From Rhizobium sp. BK399 (GTDB lineage Bacteria > Pseudomonadota > Alphaproteobacteria > Rhizobiales > Rhizobiaceae), in NCBI RefSeq assembly GCF_014194695.1, contig NZ_JACIAH010000001.1:930001-994000 (forward strand): 64,000 nt of DNA, in the 5' to 3' direction. Both the position numbers and the translations under genes were made by a program. Below the pieces are notes generated by a model. The model searched no databases. It was given only the letters and a program-made list of their open reading frames with translations, and was not told the DNA's origin. Shown one piece after another: positions 1 to 8,979 of the stretch. Numbering within the stretch: position 1 is the first letter of the stretch; each line of letters opens with the position of its first letter.

Positions 1-550
1 GATCTTCCAATCCGCGCCGACGATCCTGAAGAACAAGGAACTGACGGCGTTCATCTGCGACTACGTCCGCCTGATCATCATCGGCAATGCCCGTTCGCAT
101 GAGATCGAAGCGCTCATGGACGAAGAGATCAACACGATCCTTCACGACAAGATGAAGCCCTATCACGCGATCCAGACCATGGGCGACGCCTTCCCGGCGA
201 TCGGTATCGTCGCCGCCGTTCTCGGCGTCATCAAGGCGATGGCGCACATCAACGATTCGCCCGAAGTTCTCGGCCACCTGATCGGCTCGGCACTCGTCGG
301 CACCTTCCTCGGCATTCTCTTGTCTTATTGCGTCTGCTCGCCGATCGTTTCTCAGATCAAGATCGTCCGCAACAAGCAGCACCGCCTCTATGTCATCGTC
401 AAGCAGACACTGCTTGCCTACATGAACGGCTCGGTGCCGCAGGTTGCGCTCGAATACGGCCGCAAGACCATCTCGGCCTACGAACGTCCGTCAATCGACG
501 CCGTCGAGCAGGAAATGATGAACCCCGGCGGCGAGAACAAGGCGGCGTAA
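1..550 (+). CDS. motA: Flagellar stator protein MotA, 3' part only
   Basis: This is the C-terminal 182 residues of MotA; the start lies left of the window and the frame opens at base 2. MotA and MotB form the proton-driven stator of the flagellar motor in the inner membrane. Visible are the last two membrane segments, one beginning [15 protein letters not shown] with the conserved Pro, and one ending in [11 protein letters not shown], followed by a cytoplasmic tail. The stop codon is 6 nt before fliM, so the two are probably co-transcribed. The motif match to the family is strong. Confidence 0.93.
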   Translation, partial: IFQSAPTILKNKELTAFICDYVRLIIIGNARSHEIEALMDEEINTILHDKMKPYHAIQTMGDAFPAIGIVAAVLGVIKAMAHINDSPEVLGHLIGSALVGTFLGILLSYCVCSPIVSQIKIVRNKQHRLYVIVKQTLLAYMNGSVPQVALEYGRKTISAYERPSIDAVEQEMMNPGGENKAA

Positions 551-556
551 ACGGTC

Positions 557-1495
557 ATGAACGCTATCCTCAAGAAACCCCTCATGGATGAAGCCCTTCT
601 TGCCAAGCTGACTGGCCGGCTCGGCGACAAGGCTACCATCGAGAAGATCTGCGGCGCATTCGGCGATGTCTATACGGCCTTCCTGCCGGACGTCATCAAG
701 AGCGAGACCAACCTGGACGTCGAAGTCACCTATCTCGGCTGCGACAGCGGGCACAAGAACGACCTGATTACCGACCTGGGCGGCAACACCACGCTTGTCG
801 ACGCGACACTCCGCAACTGGTCGCAGAATATCACGCTCGCCTGCGGCAACAGCTTTGTCATCACGCTGATGGAGCATTTGCTGGGTGCGGATGCCGGGAC
901 AGTCGAGCAGCCGGCCGACCGCCTGCTCTCCATAATCGAGCTCGAACTCGCGGTCATGGTCTTCGACAAGATCGCCAATGTTCTCCGCTCGGCGGTGAAC
1001 GCGCCCGGTGGATTCGAGCCTGCCATGGAGTTCCCCTACGCCTTCGAAACGCGAACCAAGCCCGCCGAGGACAAACCCGACGAGTTTGCCGCCGCAATCA
1101 ACATGTCGATCACGCTGTCCGGCATCACTTCGGATTTCTCGCTGATCGTACCCCAGGCCGCCCTGTTGAAGACGACGGTGGCGCCTCCAAAAGCCAAGGG
1201 ACAGTCGGCAAAGTCCGCGGAATGGACCGACCAGCTCAGCGAGCAGGTGCGCCGCTCGCAGGTAACGCTCAACGCCAAAATCCGTCTGCAGGACCTGACG
1301 CTGAGGACCATTTCAAAGCTCGCTGCCGGCGACGTTATCCCCTTCTATGACCGCGGCGACGTTCGCGTCGAAGTCAGCGCCAACAGCAAGGAACTGTACA
1401 TCTGCGAGTTTGGACGTTCGGGCGAGAATTACACCGTCCGGGTCAAGGATACGATTAACTCGGATGACGAGCTCATCCGCCACTTGATGAATTAG
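557..1495 (+). CDS. fliM: Flagellar motor switch protein FliM
   Basis: FliM (312 aa) is the C-ring protein that binds the phosphorylated motor response regulator (CheY2 in Sinorhizobium) and connects FliG to FliN. The N-terminus contains [11 protein letters not shown], which resembles the short CheY-binding helix of other FliM proteins. A CheC-like middle domain follows, and the C-terminal part from about residue 225 is SpoA-like. Length is normal for the short rhizobial form. It sits between motA and fliN on the same strand, 64 nt before fliN, as in other Rhizobiaceae. Confidence 0.9.
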   Translation: MNAILKKPLMDEALLAKLTGRLGDKATIEKICGAFGDVYTAFLPDVIKSETNLDVEVTYLGCDSGHKNDLITDLGGNTTLVDATLRNWSQNITLACGNSFVITLMEHLLGADAGTVEQPADRLLSIIELELAVMVFDKIANVLRSAVNAPGGFEPAMEFPYAFETRTKPAEDKPDEFAAAINMSITLSGITSDFSLIVPQAALLKTTVAPPKAKGQSAKSAEWTDQLSEQVRRSQVTLNAKIRLQDLTLRTISKLAAGDVIPFYDRGDVRVEVSANSKELYICEFGRSGENYTVRVKDTINSDDELIRHLMN

Positions 1496-1559
1496 CCCAT
1501 TTTCCAACCGAGCCGCCGCACGGCAGCTTGAGGCAAGTTTCAACTGGAATAGTGATTTC

Positions 1560-2144
1560 ATGGCGACGAAGAAGACACCCAAGACCAGCGACCTTTCAAC
1601 GGAGCTCCCGGGCAACGAGGCCGAGCTTGATCAGGCTATCGATGACCTGCGCGGCGTCCTGAAGACCGACGCGGACGGCGGCCTGCCGGACTTCGCAGGT
1701 GAGAGCGACGCGTTCAGCGGCAGCACCGATCTGTCGACCTTTGGCGGCGATTTCGAGGATACCGCCGGCGATTCCGCATTCGGTGGAAGCGATTTCGGCG
1801 CAACATCCGACTTTGGCGGCTCTTCCGATTTCGGCGACAGCTCTTTCGGTGCGATCGCGTCCGAGCCGGCGCCGCTTGGCAGCGCCATGCAGTCGAACCT
1901 CGACCTGATCATGGATATTCCGATCGACGTTCAAATCATGCTCGGCAGCAGCCGCATGCAGGTTGCCGGCCTGATGAACCTGAATGAAGGCGCAACCATC
2001 GCGCTCGACAAGAAGATCGGCGAACCGGTCGAAATCATGGTGAACGGCCGCAAGATCGCGCGCGGCGAGATCACCGTTCTGGACAACGACGACACGCGTT
2101 TTGGCGTCAAGCTGATAGAAGTTTTGAGTACGAAAAAAGCCTGA
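1560..2144 (+). CDS. fliN: Flagellar motor switch protein FliN with SDFG-repeat extension
   Basis: FliN (194 aa) forms the base of the C-ring and helps dock the export ATPase complex. The C-terminal 85 residues are a standard SpoA domain ([17 protein letters not shown] onward). The first 105 or so residues are an acidic, low-complexity extension with repeated SDFG/DFGG units around residues 57-97. Enterobacterial FliN is about 137 aa, so this is a long form as is usual in rhizobia. It is followed after 29 nt by fliG. Confidence 0.9.
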   Translation: MATKKTPKTSDLSTELPGNEAELDQAIDDLRGVLKTDADGGLPDFAGESDAFSGSTDLSTFGGDFEDTAGDSAFGGSDFGATSDFGGSSDFGDSSFGAIASEPAPLGSAMQSNLDLIMDIPIDVQIMLGSSRMQVAGLMNLNEGATIALDKKIGEPVEIMVNGRKIARGEITVLDNDDTRFGVKLIEVLSTKKA

Positions 2145-2173
2145 TCCCGGTGCAGGGACGGAGAGGTTAGACC

Positions 2174-3214
2174 ATGATGGACTTTGACGATTTCGGCGGC
2201 GCTCTAGCCGAGAAACCGTTGACCCAGGCTGAAAAGGCGGCGGCCGTTCTCCTCGCAATGGGGAAAGGGGTCGCCGGCAGGCTGTTGAAGTATTTCACGC
2301 AGGCCGAGTTGCAAACGATCATCAACTCGGCGCAAACGCTGCGCGCCATCCCACCGGATGAGCTGCTTGGACTTGTCGCGGAATTCGAGGACCTGTTCAC
2401 CGAAGGTGCGGGTCTCATGGACAACGCCAAGGCGATCGAAAGCATTCTCGAGGAAGGCCTGACCCCTGACGAGGTCGACAGTCTGCTTGGCCGTCGCACG
2501 ACGTTCCAGGCCTACGAGACGTCGATCTGGGACCGCCTCGGCGAAGGCGATCCGGCTTTCATCGGCAAGTTCCTGTTGCGCGAGCACCCGCAGACTGTTG
2601 CCTACATTCTCTCGATGATGCCCTCGTCGTTTGGCGCCAAGGTTCTGATGCAGATCCCGGATGGCCGCCGTGCGGATATCATGAACCGCACGGTCAATCT
2701 CAAGTCCGTCAGCCCAAAGGCCGCGCAGATCATCGAAAAGCAGGTGATGACCCTGCTGGCCGAGATCGATGCCGAGAAGAACTCGATCGGCTCGACGAAG
2801 GTTGCCGAACTGATGAACGAGATGGACAAGCCGCAGGTCGATACCCTGCTCACCTCGCTCGAATCGATCAGCCGCGAATCGGTCAACAAGGTGCGCCCGA
2901 AGATCTTCCTCTTCGACGACCTCATGCTCATGCCGCAGCGCAGCCGCGTCATGCTGCTCAACGATATCTCGGCGGACATCCTGACCATGGCACTGCGTGG
3001 CTCGTCCACCGAAATGCGCGAAGCGGTTCTCGCCTCGATCAGCCCGCGCCAGCGCCGCATGATCGAATCGGATCTGCAGAGCGGAACGGCTGGCATCAAC
3101 CCGCGCGAGATCGCGATCGCGCGCCGCGCCATCGCCCAGGAAGCGATTCGCCTGTCGAATTCCGGTCAGATCCAGCTCAAGGAGACCGAGGCGGAAGACT
3201 CGGCAGCGGCTTAA
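2174..3214 (+). CDS. fliG: Flagellar motor switch protein FliG
   Basis: FliG (346 aa) is the rotor protein that contacts MotA and transmits torque. The order is an N-terminal domain with QAEKAAAVLLAMGKG, a middle domain around EHPQTVAYILSMM (EHPQT motif) and a C-terminal charged helix with MREAVLASISPRQ near residue 280. Two adjacent ATG codons (2174, 2177) could serve as the start; GAGAGG upstream fits either. The gene ends before a hairpin that may reduce read-through into flhB. Confidence 0.93.
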   Translation: MMDFDDFGGALAEKPLTQAEKAAAVLLAMGKGVAGRLLKYFTQAELQTIINSAQTLRAIPPDELLGLVAEFEDLFTEGAGLMDNAKAIESILEEGLTPDEVDSLLGRRTTFQAYETSIWDRLGEGDPAFIGKFLLREHPQTVAYILSMMPSSFGAKVLMQIPDGRRADIMNRTVNLKSVSPKAAQIIEKQVMTLLAEIDAEKNSIGSTKVAELMNEMDKPQVDTLLTSLESISRESVNKVRPKIFLFDDLMLMPQRSRVMLLNDISADILTMALRGSSTEMREAVLASISPRQRRMIESDLQSGTAGINPREIAIARRAIAQEAIRLSNSGQIQLKETEAEDSAAA

Positions 3215-3293
3215 GCCGCTGTTGTTGTGCACGAAGCGTCTCCTCCCGGTCACCGTGGTTGATCGCGGCGACGAAAGGGAGATACCCTTCCGG

Positions 3294-3327
3294 AAAGGCC
3301 GCGCCCTGGCGCGGCCATTTCTTTTTG
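3294..3327 (+). terminator. Terminator-like hairpin between fliG and flhB
   Basis: GGCCGCGC at 3297-3304 pairs perfectly with GCGCGGCC at 3309-3316 around a CCTG loop, followed by ATTTCTTTTTG. This is the form of an intrinsic terminator. It lies 80 nt after fliG and ends just upstream of the flhB ribosome site, so it may act as an attenuator rather than a full stop. Confidence 0.65.
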
Positions 3328-3343
3328 ATGGAGGGCTTCGGCC

Positions 3344-4423
3344 TTGGCCGACGACGACAAGGACAGCAAAACAGAAGACCCGACAGCGAAAAAGAAAAGT
3401 GACGCTGCCGAGAAAGGTAACGTCCCTTTTTCGCGAGAGGTGCCGCTCTTTGCCACTGTTCTTGCCACCTTCATCTACATCATTTTCTTTCTGCCGAGCG
3501 GGCTGAGTAAGGTCGGGGAGGCGCTGAAGGACATTTTCGAGCAACCCGACCAATGGAAGCTCGAAACGGGGCCGGACGCGCTTTCGCTGTTCGTTCACCT
3601 CGGCTGGGTTTCGGCGACCTTGCTTGCGCCCGCCTTCATCCTGTTCATGGTGTTTGGTGTCGGCGCGTCCATCGCTCAGAACCTGCCGACGCCGGTGCTC
3701 GAGCGAATCAGGCCGCAGTTCTCGCGTATCTCGCCTGCCAAGGGGTGGTCGCGGTTGTTCAGCCTGCCCGGCCTCGTCGAGTTCGGCAAATCGCTGACGA
3801 AGATCGTGATCGTCGGTGTCGTGATGTTCTTCGTGCTGAAGAGCGAATACTTCGGCGCCATCGATGCGATGTTTTCCGATCCGAAAACGATCTTCACCCG
3901 CATGATGACGTCGATGCAGAAGATCACGATCGTCGTTCTGATCGCCACAGCGGTCGTCGCGATCGCCGACTTCTTCTGGACGCGCTACCACTGGTTCACC
4001 GAACTGAAGATGACGCGGCACGAGGTCAAGGAAGAAAACAAGCAGTCGCAAGGCGACCCCTTCGTCAAGAGCCGCCAGCGCTCGCTGATGCGCGACCGGG
4101 CCCGCCGCCGTATGATTGCCAATGTCGACCGCGCCACGCTCGTGATTGCAAACCCGACGCACTTTGCGGTCGCCCTGCGCTACGTGCGCGAGGAGAACGA
4201 CGCGCCTGTCGTCGTCGCCAAGGGCCAGGATCTAATTGCGTTGAAAATCAGAGAGATCGCGGAAAAGAACGGGATTCCGGTTTTCGAAGACCCGCCTCTT
4301 GCGCGCTCCATGTTTGCGCAAGTCTCGGTCGATAGTGTCATACCGTCTGTATTCTACAAGGCAGTCGCGGAGCTCATCCATCGGGTTTACGCGACGCATG
4401 CCAAGAACAAACGGGTAAGATAG
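3344..4423 (+). CDS. flhB: Flagellar export switch protein FlhB
   Basis: FlhB (359 aa) is the membrane protein of the flagellar type III export gate that changes substrate class after self-cleavage. Four membrane segments fall in about residues 28-215. The cleavage motif NPTH is present in [14 protein letters not shown] in the cytoplasmic domain. The start is TTG at 3344, with GGAGGG about 8 nt upstream and the typical N-terminus [16 protein letters not shown] right after it; no in-frame ATG precedes the conserved region. The gene follows a terminator-like hairpin and is 4 nt from the next gene. Confidence 0.93.
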   Translation: MADDDKDSKTEDPTAKKKSDAAEKGNVPFSREVPLFATVLATFIYIIFFLPSGLSKVGEALKDIFEQPDQWKLETGPDALSLFVHLGWVSATLLAPAFILFMVFGVGASIAQNLPTPVLERIRPQFSRISPAKGWSRLFSLPGLVEFGKSLTKIVIVGVVMFFVLKSEYFGAIDAMFSDPKTIFTRMMTSMQKITIVVLIATAVVAIADFFWTRYHWFTELKMTRHEVKEENKQSQGDPFVKSRQRSLMRDRARRRMIANVDRATLVIANPTHFAVALRYVREENDAPVVVAKGQDLIALKIREIAEKNGIPVFEDPPLARSMFAQVSVDSVIPSVFYKAVAELIHRVYATHAKNKRVR

Positions 4424-4427
4424 CCGA

Positions 4428-4868
4428 ATGAAAAAATGCCCCTACTCTACCCAGCGTGAAAAAATCCTGGCGGAAGCCATCAGCCCGGTAGCCACCGAAC
4501 TAAGGCTTCTGGACGCTTCGGACCTCATCTCGCTGCTGCGCTTCGAGTACTATGGCAATCTTTCCGATCTGGTATCGTCAGCTGCGGAGCTCTTCTTCCA
4601 CCCCGGCACGGTCAATTTTGGCCATGGCGGTAGCTATACGCTTGAATGGGGCGGCAAGCCTGAAGTGGTGATCGACCTCGAAATCAAGCCACGCGGCGTC
4701 ACGATTTACGCACAGCTGACGCTCGCCGAGCAACATGCCGGCATCGAGATCAACCACATCGCGTTCCAGGATCCATCTGCTGATCCGGACGAAAACACCG
4801 TTTTCCTCGAGCGGAGCCTGCGCGACGCGCGCTATAACGTCGACGCATTGCGGGCACTGGCGGGCTAA
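4428..4868 (+). CDS. Conserved hypothetical protein, last gene of the motA-flhB cluster
   Basis: A 146-residue soluble protein without signal peptide or membrane segment. I do not recognise a named domain. It starts 4 nt after the flhB stop, so it is probably translated from the same transcript, and it faces visR with only 18 nt between stop codons. A protein at this place next to flhB is seen in other rhizobial flagellar regions, which suggests, but does not prove, a motility role. Codon use matches its neighbours. Confidence 0.75.
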   Translation: MKKCPYSTQREKILAEAISPVATELRLLDASDLISLLRFEYYGNLSDLVSSAAELFFHPGTVNFGHGGSYTLEWGGKPEVVIDLEIKPRGVTIYAQLTLAEQHAGIEINHIAFQDPSADPDENTVFLERSLRDARYNVDALRALAG

Positions 4869-4886
4869 GACGCCCTCGCCCTCATA

Positions 4887-5633
4887 TCAGCTGATATATC
4901 CGAGGCGAATGGCCTTCGCGATCGCCTGGATTCGGTTGACCGAATCCAGCTTGATCGTCGCCGAGCCGAGATAGGCATTGACGGTATGCACCGAGAGGCC
5001 AAGCTTGTCGGCGATCTCTTCGCTGATACGCCCGTCTCCAGCAAGCTGCAGGCAGGCAATCTCGCGTTCGCTGAGAGCTTCGGCGGCCGCCACTCTGCGC
5101 TCGTCGAGCGAGAGCAGATCGATCATGACCTGACAGGACCTCGCATGCAGTTCGACGATCATATCACTAGCTGGTTCGAGATCATCGCCCGTGAAGACGA
5201 TGAAGCCGTTACCGACGGCACCGAGGCGAACCGGAAAAGCTATGCCCGAGAACGGCAGCAGGCCGTCCTTCAGGCGCGTCATGAAGGGGGCAATGCTGGC
5301 AGGTCTTGGGGCAGCGCGATCAAGCCCGCCGGCCCATACGACCGGCAGAAGCGATTTCTCGATATGATCGAGCAGCGCCTCGCCATGCGCGTCGACGAAT
5401 GCGCGGCTGAAGCCGCTATGCGTCGAACCCCAGTTCTCCAGTTCGCAAACCAGCCGCTGCTTTCCTGGCACGCCCGCGCCGCTGATGCGGTAAACCGCAA
5501 AATTCTGAGCGTCGGCGAGTTTCTGCATGCCGATCAGGCGTGGAAACAGGTCCGATCGGCTCGCAACCTTGTTGACGCGCACCGCGCGCATCGTTTCTGA
5601 ATGTCCCATCGAGCGACCGGATGACTGCCCCAT
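4887..5633 (-). CDS. visR: LuxR-type master regulator of motility, VisR
   Basis: VisR (248 aa) forms with VisN the heteromeric activator at the top of the flagellar hierarchy in Sinorhizobium meliloti, acting through rem. The N-terminal 170 residues form a LuxR-type ligand-binding fold without the usual AHL-contact pattern. The C-terminus is a GerE helix-turn-helix (LSEREIACLQLA, then GLSVHTVNAYLGSATIKL). It begins 12 nt after the visN stop, so the pair is an operon. Assignment rests on context, order and domain form. Confidence 0.88.
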   Translation of the reverse strand: MGQSSGRSMGHSETMRAVRVNKVASRSDLFPRLIGMQKLADAQNFAVYRISGAGVPGKQRLVCELENWGSTHSGFSRAFVDAHGEALLDHIEKSLLPVVWAGGLDRAAPRPASIAPFMTRLKDGLLPFSGIAFPVRLGAVGNGFIVFTGDDLEPASDMIVELHARSCQVMIDLLSLDERRVAAAEALSEREIACLQLAGDGRISEEIADKLGLSVHTVNAYLGSATIKLDSVNRIQAIAKAIRLGYIS

Positions 5634-5645
5634 AACGCCGTCCCC

Positions 5646-6419
5646 CTAGACGAGATTATTCCTGACCGCGAATGCGATGGCCTCGGAACGAGTCTTCGTG
5701 GCCGTCTTTCGCATGACACTGGTGATGTAGTTGTTGATGGTGTTGCGGGAGATACCGAGGATCATCGCGATCTCGTCGCTGGTCTTTCCCTCGGCGATCC
5801 AGAAAAGGCACTCCAGTTCGCGATCGGTCAGTTCGAAGTCCCGGTCAGCCTTGGTGGCGCCGCACTGCAGGAAGCTTGCGAAGTAAGCCGTTAAAAGTCC
5901 CACGTCCCGCAGCCGCTCCTGTGACAGGATGAAGCCGTCGTCAAACAGGAACATCAGCACGAGGCGCGAACGGCCGATGTTGAACATCAGCGAACAGTAT
6001 TGACGGCTCGCGCCATCAGGCGCGTCGGCCTCATCCGGTAGGAGGGCGAAATGCGGCTGGAAGAGCAGCATGCATTTTTCGAGCTCCGTCGCGCGGGCGA
6101 AGCCGCCAACGAAGGCATGCGCCAGGTTGGTGACAAGATCGAATGGCCAGTCGGAGGAGACCACGAAGTCGAGGCCGGCTTCCTGCACCAGGTCCGCTCG
6201 CGCCAGGAGATAATGCGAAGCGCCGACATAATCGGTCAGCGCCCGCAGCCCCGGCTGCAACCGTCCCGTGCTTGAGATCTCACAAAGCTGCGCGATCAGC
6301 TCGTCACGTGAAGAGAGGTTTGTCGCTGCAATGCCAACAAAGTTTGCCTTGTGCGTATCGCTCTTGAGAGCCTGCAATATATGCATATCCATAGGCAAAA
6401 CCCCGCGGCTGTAAACCAC
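5646..6419 (-). CDS. visN: LuxR-type master regulator of motility, VisN
   Basis: VisN (257 aa) is the partner of VisR. The helix-turn-helix is at the C-terminus: LTDRELECLFWIAEGKTSDE followed by LGISRNTINNYITSVM. The first 170 residues are a LuxR-type sensor domain with no AHL signature; no luxI gene is in the window. An alternative start at 6389 (MDMHILQAL) is 10 codons downstream. It is first in the visN-visR operon and lies between the flagellar and chemotaxis operons. Confidence 0.88.
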   Translation of the reverse strand: MVYSRGVLPMDMHILQALKSDTHKANFVGIAATNLSSRDELIAQLCEISSTGRLQPGLRALTDYVGASHYLLARADLVQEAGLDFVVSSDWPFDLVTNLAHAFVGGFARATELEKCMLLFQPHFALLPDEADAPDGASRQYCSLMFNIGRSRLVLMFLFDDGFILSQERLRDVGLLTAYFASFLQCGATKADRDFELTDRELECLFWIAEGKTSDEIAMILGISRNTINNYITSVMRKTATKTRSEAIAFAVRNNLV

Positions 6420-6737
6420 TTACGACAGAAGCTTGATCCGCATGCTCCTGAACAAATTACGACCTCTCCGCGAATCACCCAAGATTACGATAGGTAGCAT
6501 AATGCACCATCTCCGAGTTCTTGGGATTTACATTACCTGCTTTTTGTGCCCTGATTCGCACGCAAATTCCGCTTGTTAAGGAATTCTTAATTTAAAGTGA
6601 TTCGGGGAATTCTGACAATACGATTCGCGTAAAACGCGTGGCTACATCCGGCCTCTGTCAAGTCTATCCTCAGAAATCTTCATGCCCGCATTCGACCGAT
6701 GGCAAAAGATGACTAGGATCGCCGTGTAGGCGTAGAC
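6420..6737. other. Intergenic region upstream of visN, probable promoter
   Basis: No gene is visible in these 318 bases. The middle part (about 6540-6610) is AT-richer than its surroundings and contains an imperfect palindrome TTAAGGAATTCTTAA at 6576-6590 and a second GAATTC at 6607. A 5-bp inverted repeat CGCGT-AAA-ACGCG is at 6626-6638. These may be control sites for visN, but no regulator can be named. Confidence 0.4.
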
Positions 6738-6767
6738 AAAGAAAAAGGCCGGTCTCCCGGCCTCTCT
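6738..6767 (-). terminator. Intrinsic terminator after fliF
   Basis: Read on the minus strand, GGCCGG-GAGA-CCGGCC is followed by TTTTTC, directly after the fliF stop codon. The stem occupies 6747-6762. This is a classical terminator and shows that fliF ends its transcription unit here. Confidence 0.85.
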
Positions 6768-8459
6768 TTATGCGGCGTTGTCGACCGCCCATTTCCTGAG
6801 GATTTTCGCAGCGCGTTCCTCGTTGATCTCGACCATGCGCGCCAGCTTGCGTTCTGGACCTTCCTTGACGCGACGATTGAAGTTTCCGTCGTCGTCGCCA
6901 AGGCTGAGCAGGTCTTCGGTACTGTCGAAGCCGAAGTCCGAGCCGAAGCCATCCATCAGCGCGCCACCGGCGCCACCGCCCGCTGCTGGAGCGAAGTCTG
7001 GAAGTTCGAGTCCAGCACTTTCCGGCGAGGTGTCGCCGAGGACGGCGGCACCACTGCCCGTCACGCTGCGAACCATCGGTCGTACACCCATCCAGATCAC
7101 CAGGAAGGCAACCGCGACGAAGGCGAGAGAGTTGATGATGCCGGCGAGGTTGCGGCTCAACATATCCATGACGCGAACCCCACCGCCCGTTTCCTCGAGA
7201 AGCTGGTTCTCCAGGAAGTCCATGGCCGTGACGGTGACGACGTCACCGCGATTGGTGCTTATGCCGGCTGCCGATGCCACGATCTTCTGCATTTCAGCAA
7301 GGTAGGCATCCATCTTCGCCTGGTCAGCCGGCTCGCCGACCATTTGAGCAATGCGGCCCTTGTTGACAACGACAGCGATGGAGAGCTTTTCGATCTTGTA
7401 GCTGTTGCGCGTCGTGGCGGTCGTCTTGCTGTTGATTTCGTAGTTGGTCTGCTCTTCCTTTTTGTCAGACTTGTCCTGCGATTCCGGGCCGGTAGGGCCG
7501 CCGGAGTCGGGCGCTGCCTGCGGAATGTTCTGCTCGACAGTTGTCGCGTTGTCGGACTGCTTCTGCTGCGACTGCGAGGCTTCCTTGGTCGTGCGGATCG
7601 AGCGCTCGACCTTCGATTCCGGATCGTAGGTCGTTTCCTGGATCTGCTGTGCGTCGGTATTCAGTTCGGCGGTGACACTGGAGCGGAAGTTGTCCATGCC
7701 GAGGAACGGTGCGAGCGCCTTGTCGATATTGGATTCCACTTCGCCCTGGACGTTCTGAACGATGTTCAGGGAGCGGTTCAGCGAGCTGTTGCTGGCCTCG
7801 TCGCCAGAGGCGAGCAGTTGTCCGGCGGAATCGAGGATAGTGACATCGCCGACATCAAGACCGGGAACAGCTGATGCAACCAGATGACGGATTGATGTCG
7901 CTGCCGTGCGGCCTGTCGCGGCACTTGCGCGGATCATGACGGAAGCGGTCGGCTTCTGCTCGGCTTTGCGGAAGTTTCCGACTTCGGGCATGACGATGTG
8001 GACGCGCGCTGCGGTGATGCCCGAGATCGACTGGATCGTTCGGCCAATCTCACCCTCAAGTGCGCGGACGCGCGTGACCTCCTGCATGAACGACGTCAGG
8101 CCGAGCGAGCCGACGTTGTCGAAAAGTTCGTAGCCAGCGTTGGCGCTGTTCGGGAGACCGCGCTCGGCGAGCAGGAGGCGTGCCTTGCCGGTCATGCCGG
8201 CCGGAACCGTGATGCTGGAGCCGTCGGTTCCTACCTCGAAGCCGATATTTGCCTCGGCAAGCGCCATGCTGATCTGGTTCAGATCCGGCTGATCAAGCCC
8301 GACATAAAGGGTTTCCTGGGCCGGTTTATTGACCAAAAGGGCCGCCCCCAGGATGAGCGCGACAGAAACGACGCCCACGCCAGCCAGCGCCAACAGGCGA
8401 TTCCGCCCTAGCGAACTGAAGTTCTTAAAAATTTGAACTAATTGATTTAACAGATTCAT
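6768..8459 (-). CDS. fliF: Flagellar MS-ring protein FliF
   Basis: FliF (563 aa) builds the membrane ring on which the flagellar rotor and export gate assemble. There is an N-terminal membrane segment (about 22-45), then the YscJ-type periplasmic domains with GYELFDNVGSLGLTSFMQE, an extended Gln/Ser-rich stretch near 285-350 and a second membrane segment near 430-455. The C-terminal tail that binds FliG is present (EERAAKILRKW). The gene stands alone between its own terminator and the end of the che operon; repeated sequence elements precede it. Confidence 0.93.
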   Translation of the reverse strand: MNLLNQLVQIFKNFSSLGRNRLLALAGVGVVSVALILGAALLVNKPAQETLYVGLDQPDLNQISMALAEANIGFEVGTDGSSITVPAGMTGKARLLLAERGLPNSANAGYELFDNVGSLGLTSFMQEVTRVRALEGEIGRTIQSISGITAARVHIVMPEVGNFRKAEQKPTASVMIRASAATGRTAATSIRHLVASAVPGLDVGDVTILDSAGQLLASGDEASNSSLNRSLNIVQNVQGEVESNIDKALAPFLGMDNFRSSVTAELNTDAQQIQETTYDPESKVERSIRTTKEASQSQQKQSDNATTVEQNIPQAAPDSGGPTGPESQDKSDKKEEQTNYEINSKTTATTRNSYKIEKLSIAVVVNKGRIAQMVGEPADQAKMDAYLAEMQKIVASAAGISTNRGDVVTVTAMDFLENQLLEETGGGVRVMDMLSRNLAGIINSLAFVAVAFLVIWMGVRPMVRSVTGSGAAVLGDTSPESAGLELPDFAPAAGGGAGGALMDGFGSDFGFDSTEDLLSLGDDDGNFNRRVKEGPERKLARMVEINEERAAKILRKWAVDNAA

Positions 8460-8465
8460 TCTGTT

Positions 8466-8558
8466 CTCGCACGACCGTCACCGACAAAGCAGGCTTATTG
8501 CCTCATGTCCGACGATAGATGCCGAAACTTGTGCGAGCGTTTCGTAAAATCGTGCGAG
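8466..8558. promoter_or_regulatory. Repeated TCGTGCGAG elements upstream of fliF
   Basis: The 110-bp space between cheT and fliF holds three copies of a 9-mer. TTGTGCGAG (8529-8537, one mismatch) and TCGTGCGAG (8550-8558) are direct repeats 21 bp apart, about two helical turns. CTCGCACGA (8466-8474) is the inverted copy, 7 nt before the fliF start codon. This spacing suits binding of a dimeric or tandem regulator. The binding protein is unknown; the flagellar regulator Rem is one candidate by inference. Confidence 0.45.
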
Positions 8559-8569
8559 TAAATGCGGGA

Positions 8570-8962
8570 TCAGAAGAAGTCGAAGTCTCCGGCTGCCTTC
8601 GCCAGCGGCTGCACGTTGCCATGACGTCTGGCACCACCCAGGGCACGCTGCATTTCACTGAGTTTCACGAGGCTCAATGCAGTCGCAACATCGACCGCCC
8701 AGTCCTGCGGGATTTCACCGGTGATGGTGTCGATGAATTCTGCGAGACCGCGCGTCTTCTGCACGGCAAGGTCAATGCCCTGCATGACCTTCATGCTTTC
8801 CGGCGAGTTCAGCAGTTCGGCGCCTCCTCCAACGTCAAGGAGTTGCGGCTCGATCCGCTCGATCAGGTAGGCGACGTCATGCAATTCCGAGACGATGCGC
8901 ATCAGGATCTCAGGCAGGGCTTCGGCCGGCAACGGCTGCTCTGTCATGGCATTCACGGTCAT
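8570..8962 (-). CDS. cheT: Chemotaxis phosphatase-like protein CheT
   Basis: A 130-residue protein that ends the che operon. In S. meliloti CheT is reported to speed loss of phosphate from CheY1 through a DXXXQ motif and to bind CheR. Here DLAVQ at residues 64-68 gives exactly this motif on a predicted helix. The last five residues, DFDFF, also fit the aromatic-x-x-aromatic pattern of receptor pentapeptides that tether CheR. The open frame extends further upstream, but the ATG at 8962, 17 nt after the cheD stop, gives the usual short form. Confidence 0.85.
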   Translation of the reverse strand: MTVNAMTEQPLPAEALPEILMRIVSELHDVAYLIERIEPQLLDVGGGAELLNSPESMKVMQGIDLAVQKTRGLAEFIDTITGEIPQDWAVDVATALSLVKLSEMQRALGGARRHGNVQPLAKAAGDFDFF

Positions 8963-8979
8963 TACTACTGTCCTCGCCC

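Noticed and set aside
2204..4162. Minus-strand frame of 652 codons
   Set aside because: It is antisense to fliG and flhB, whose motifs are clear; long shadows are expected in GC-rich DNA.
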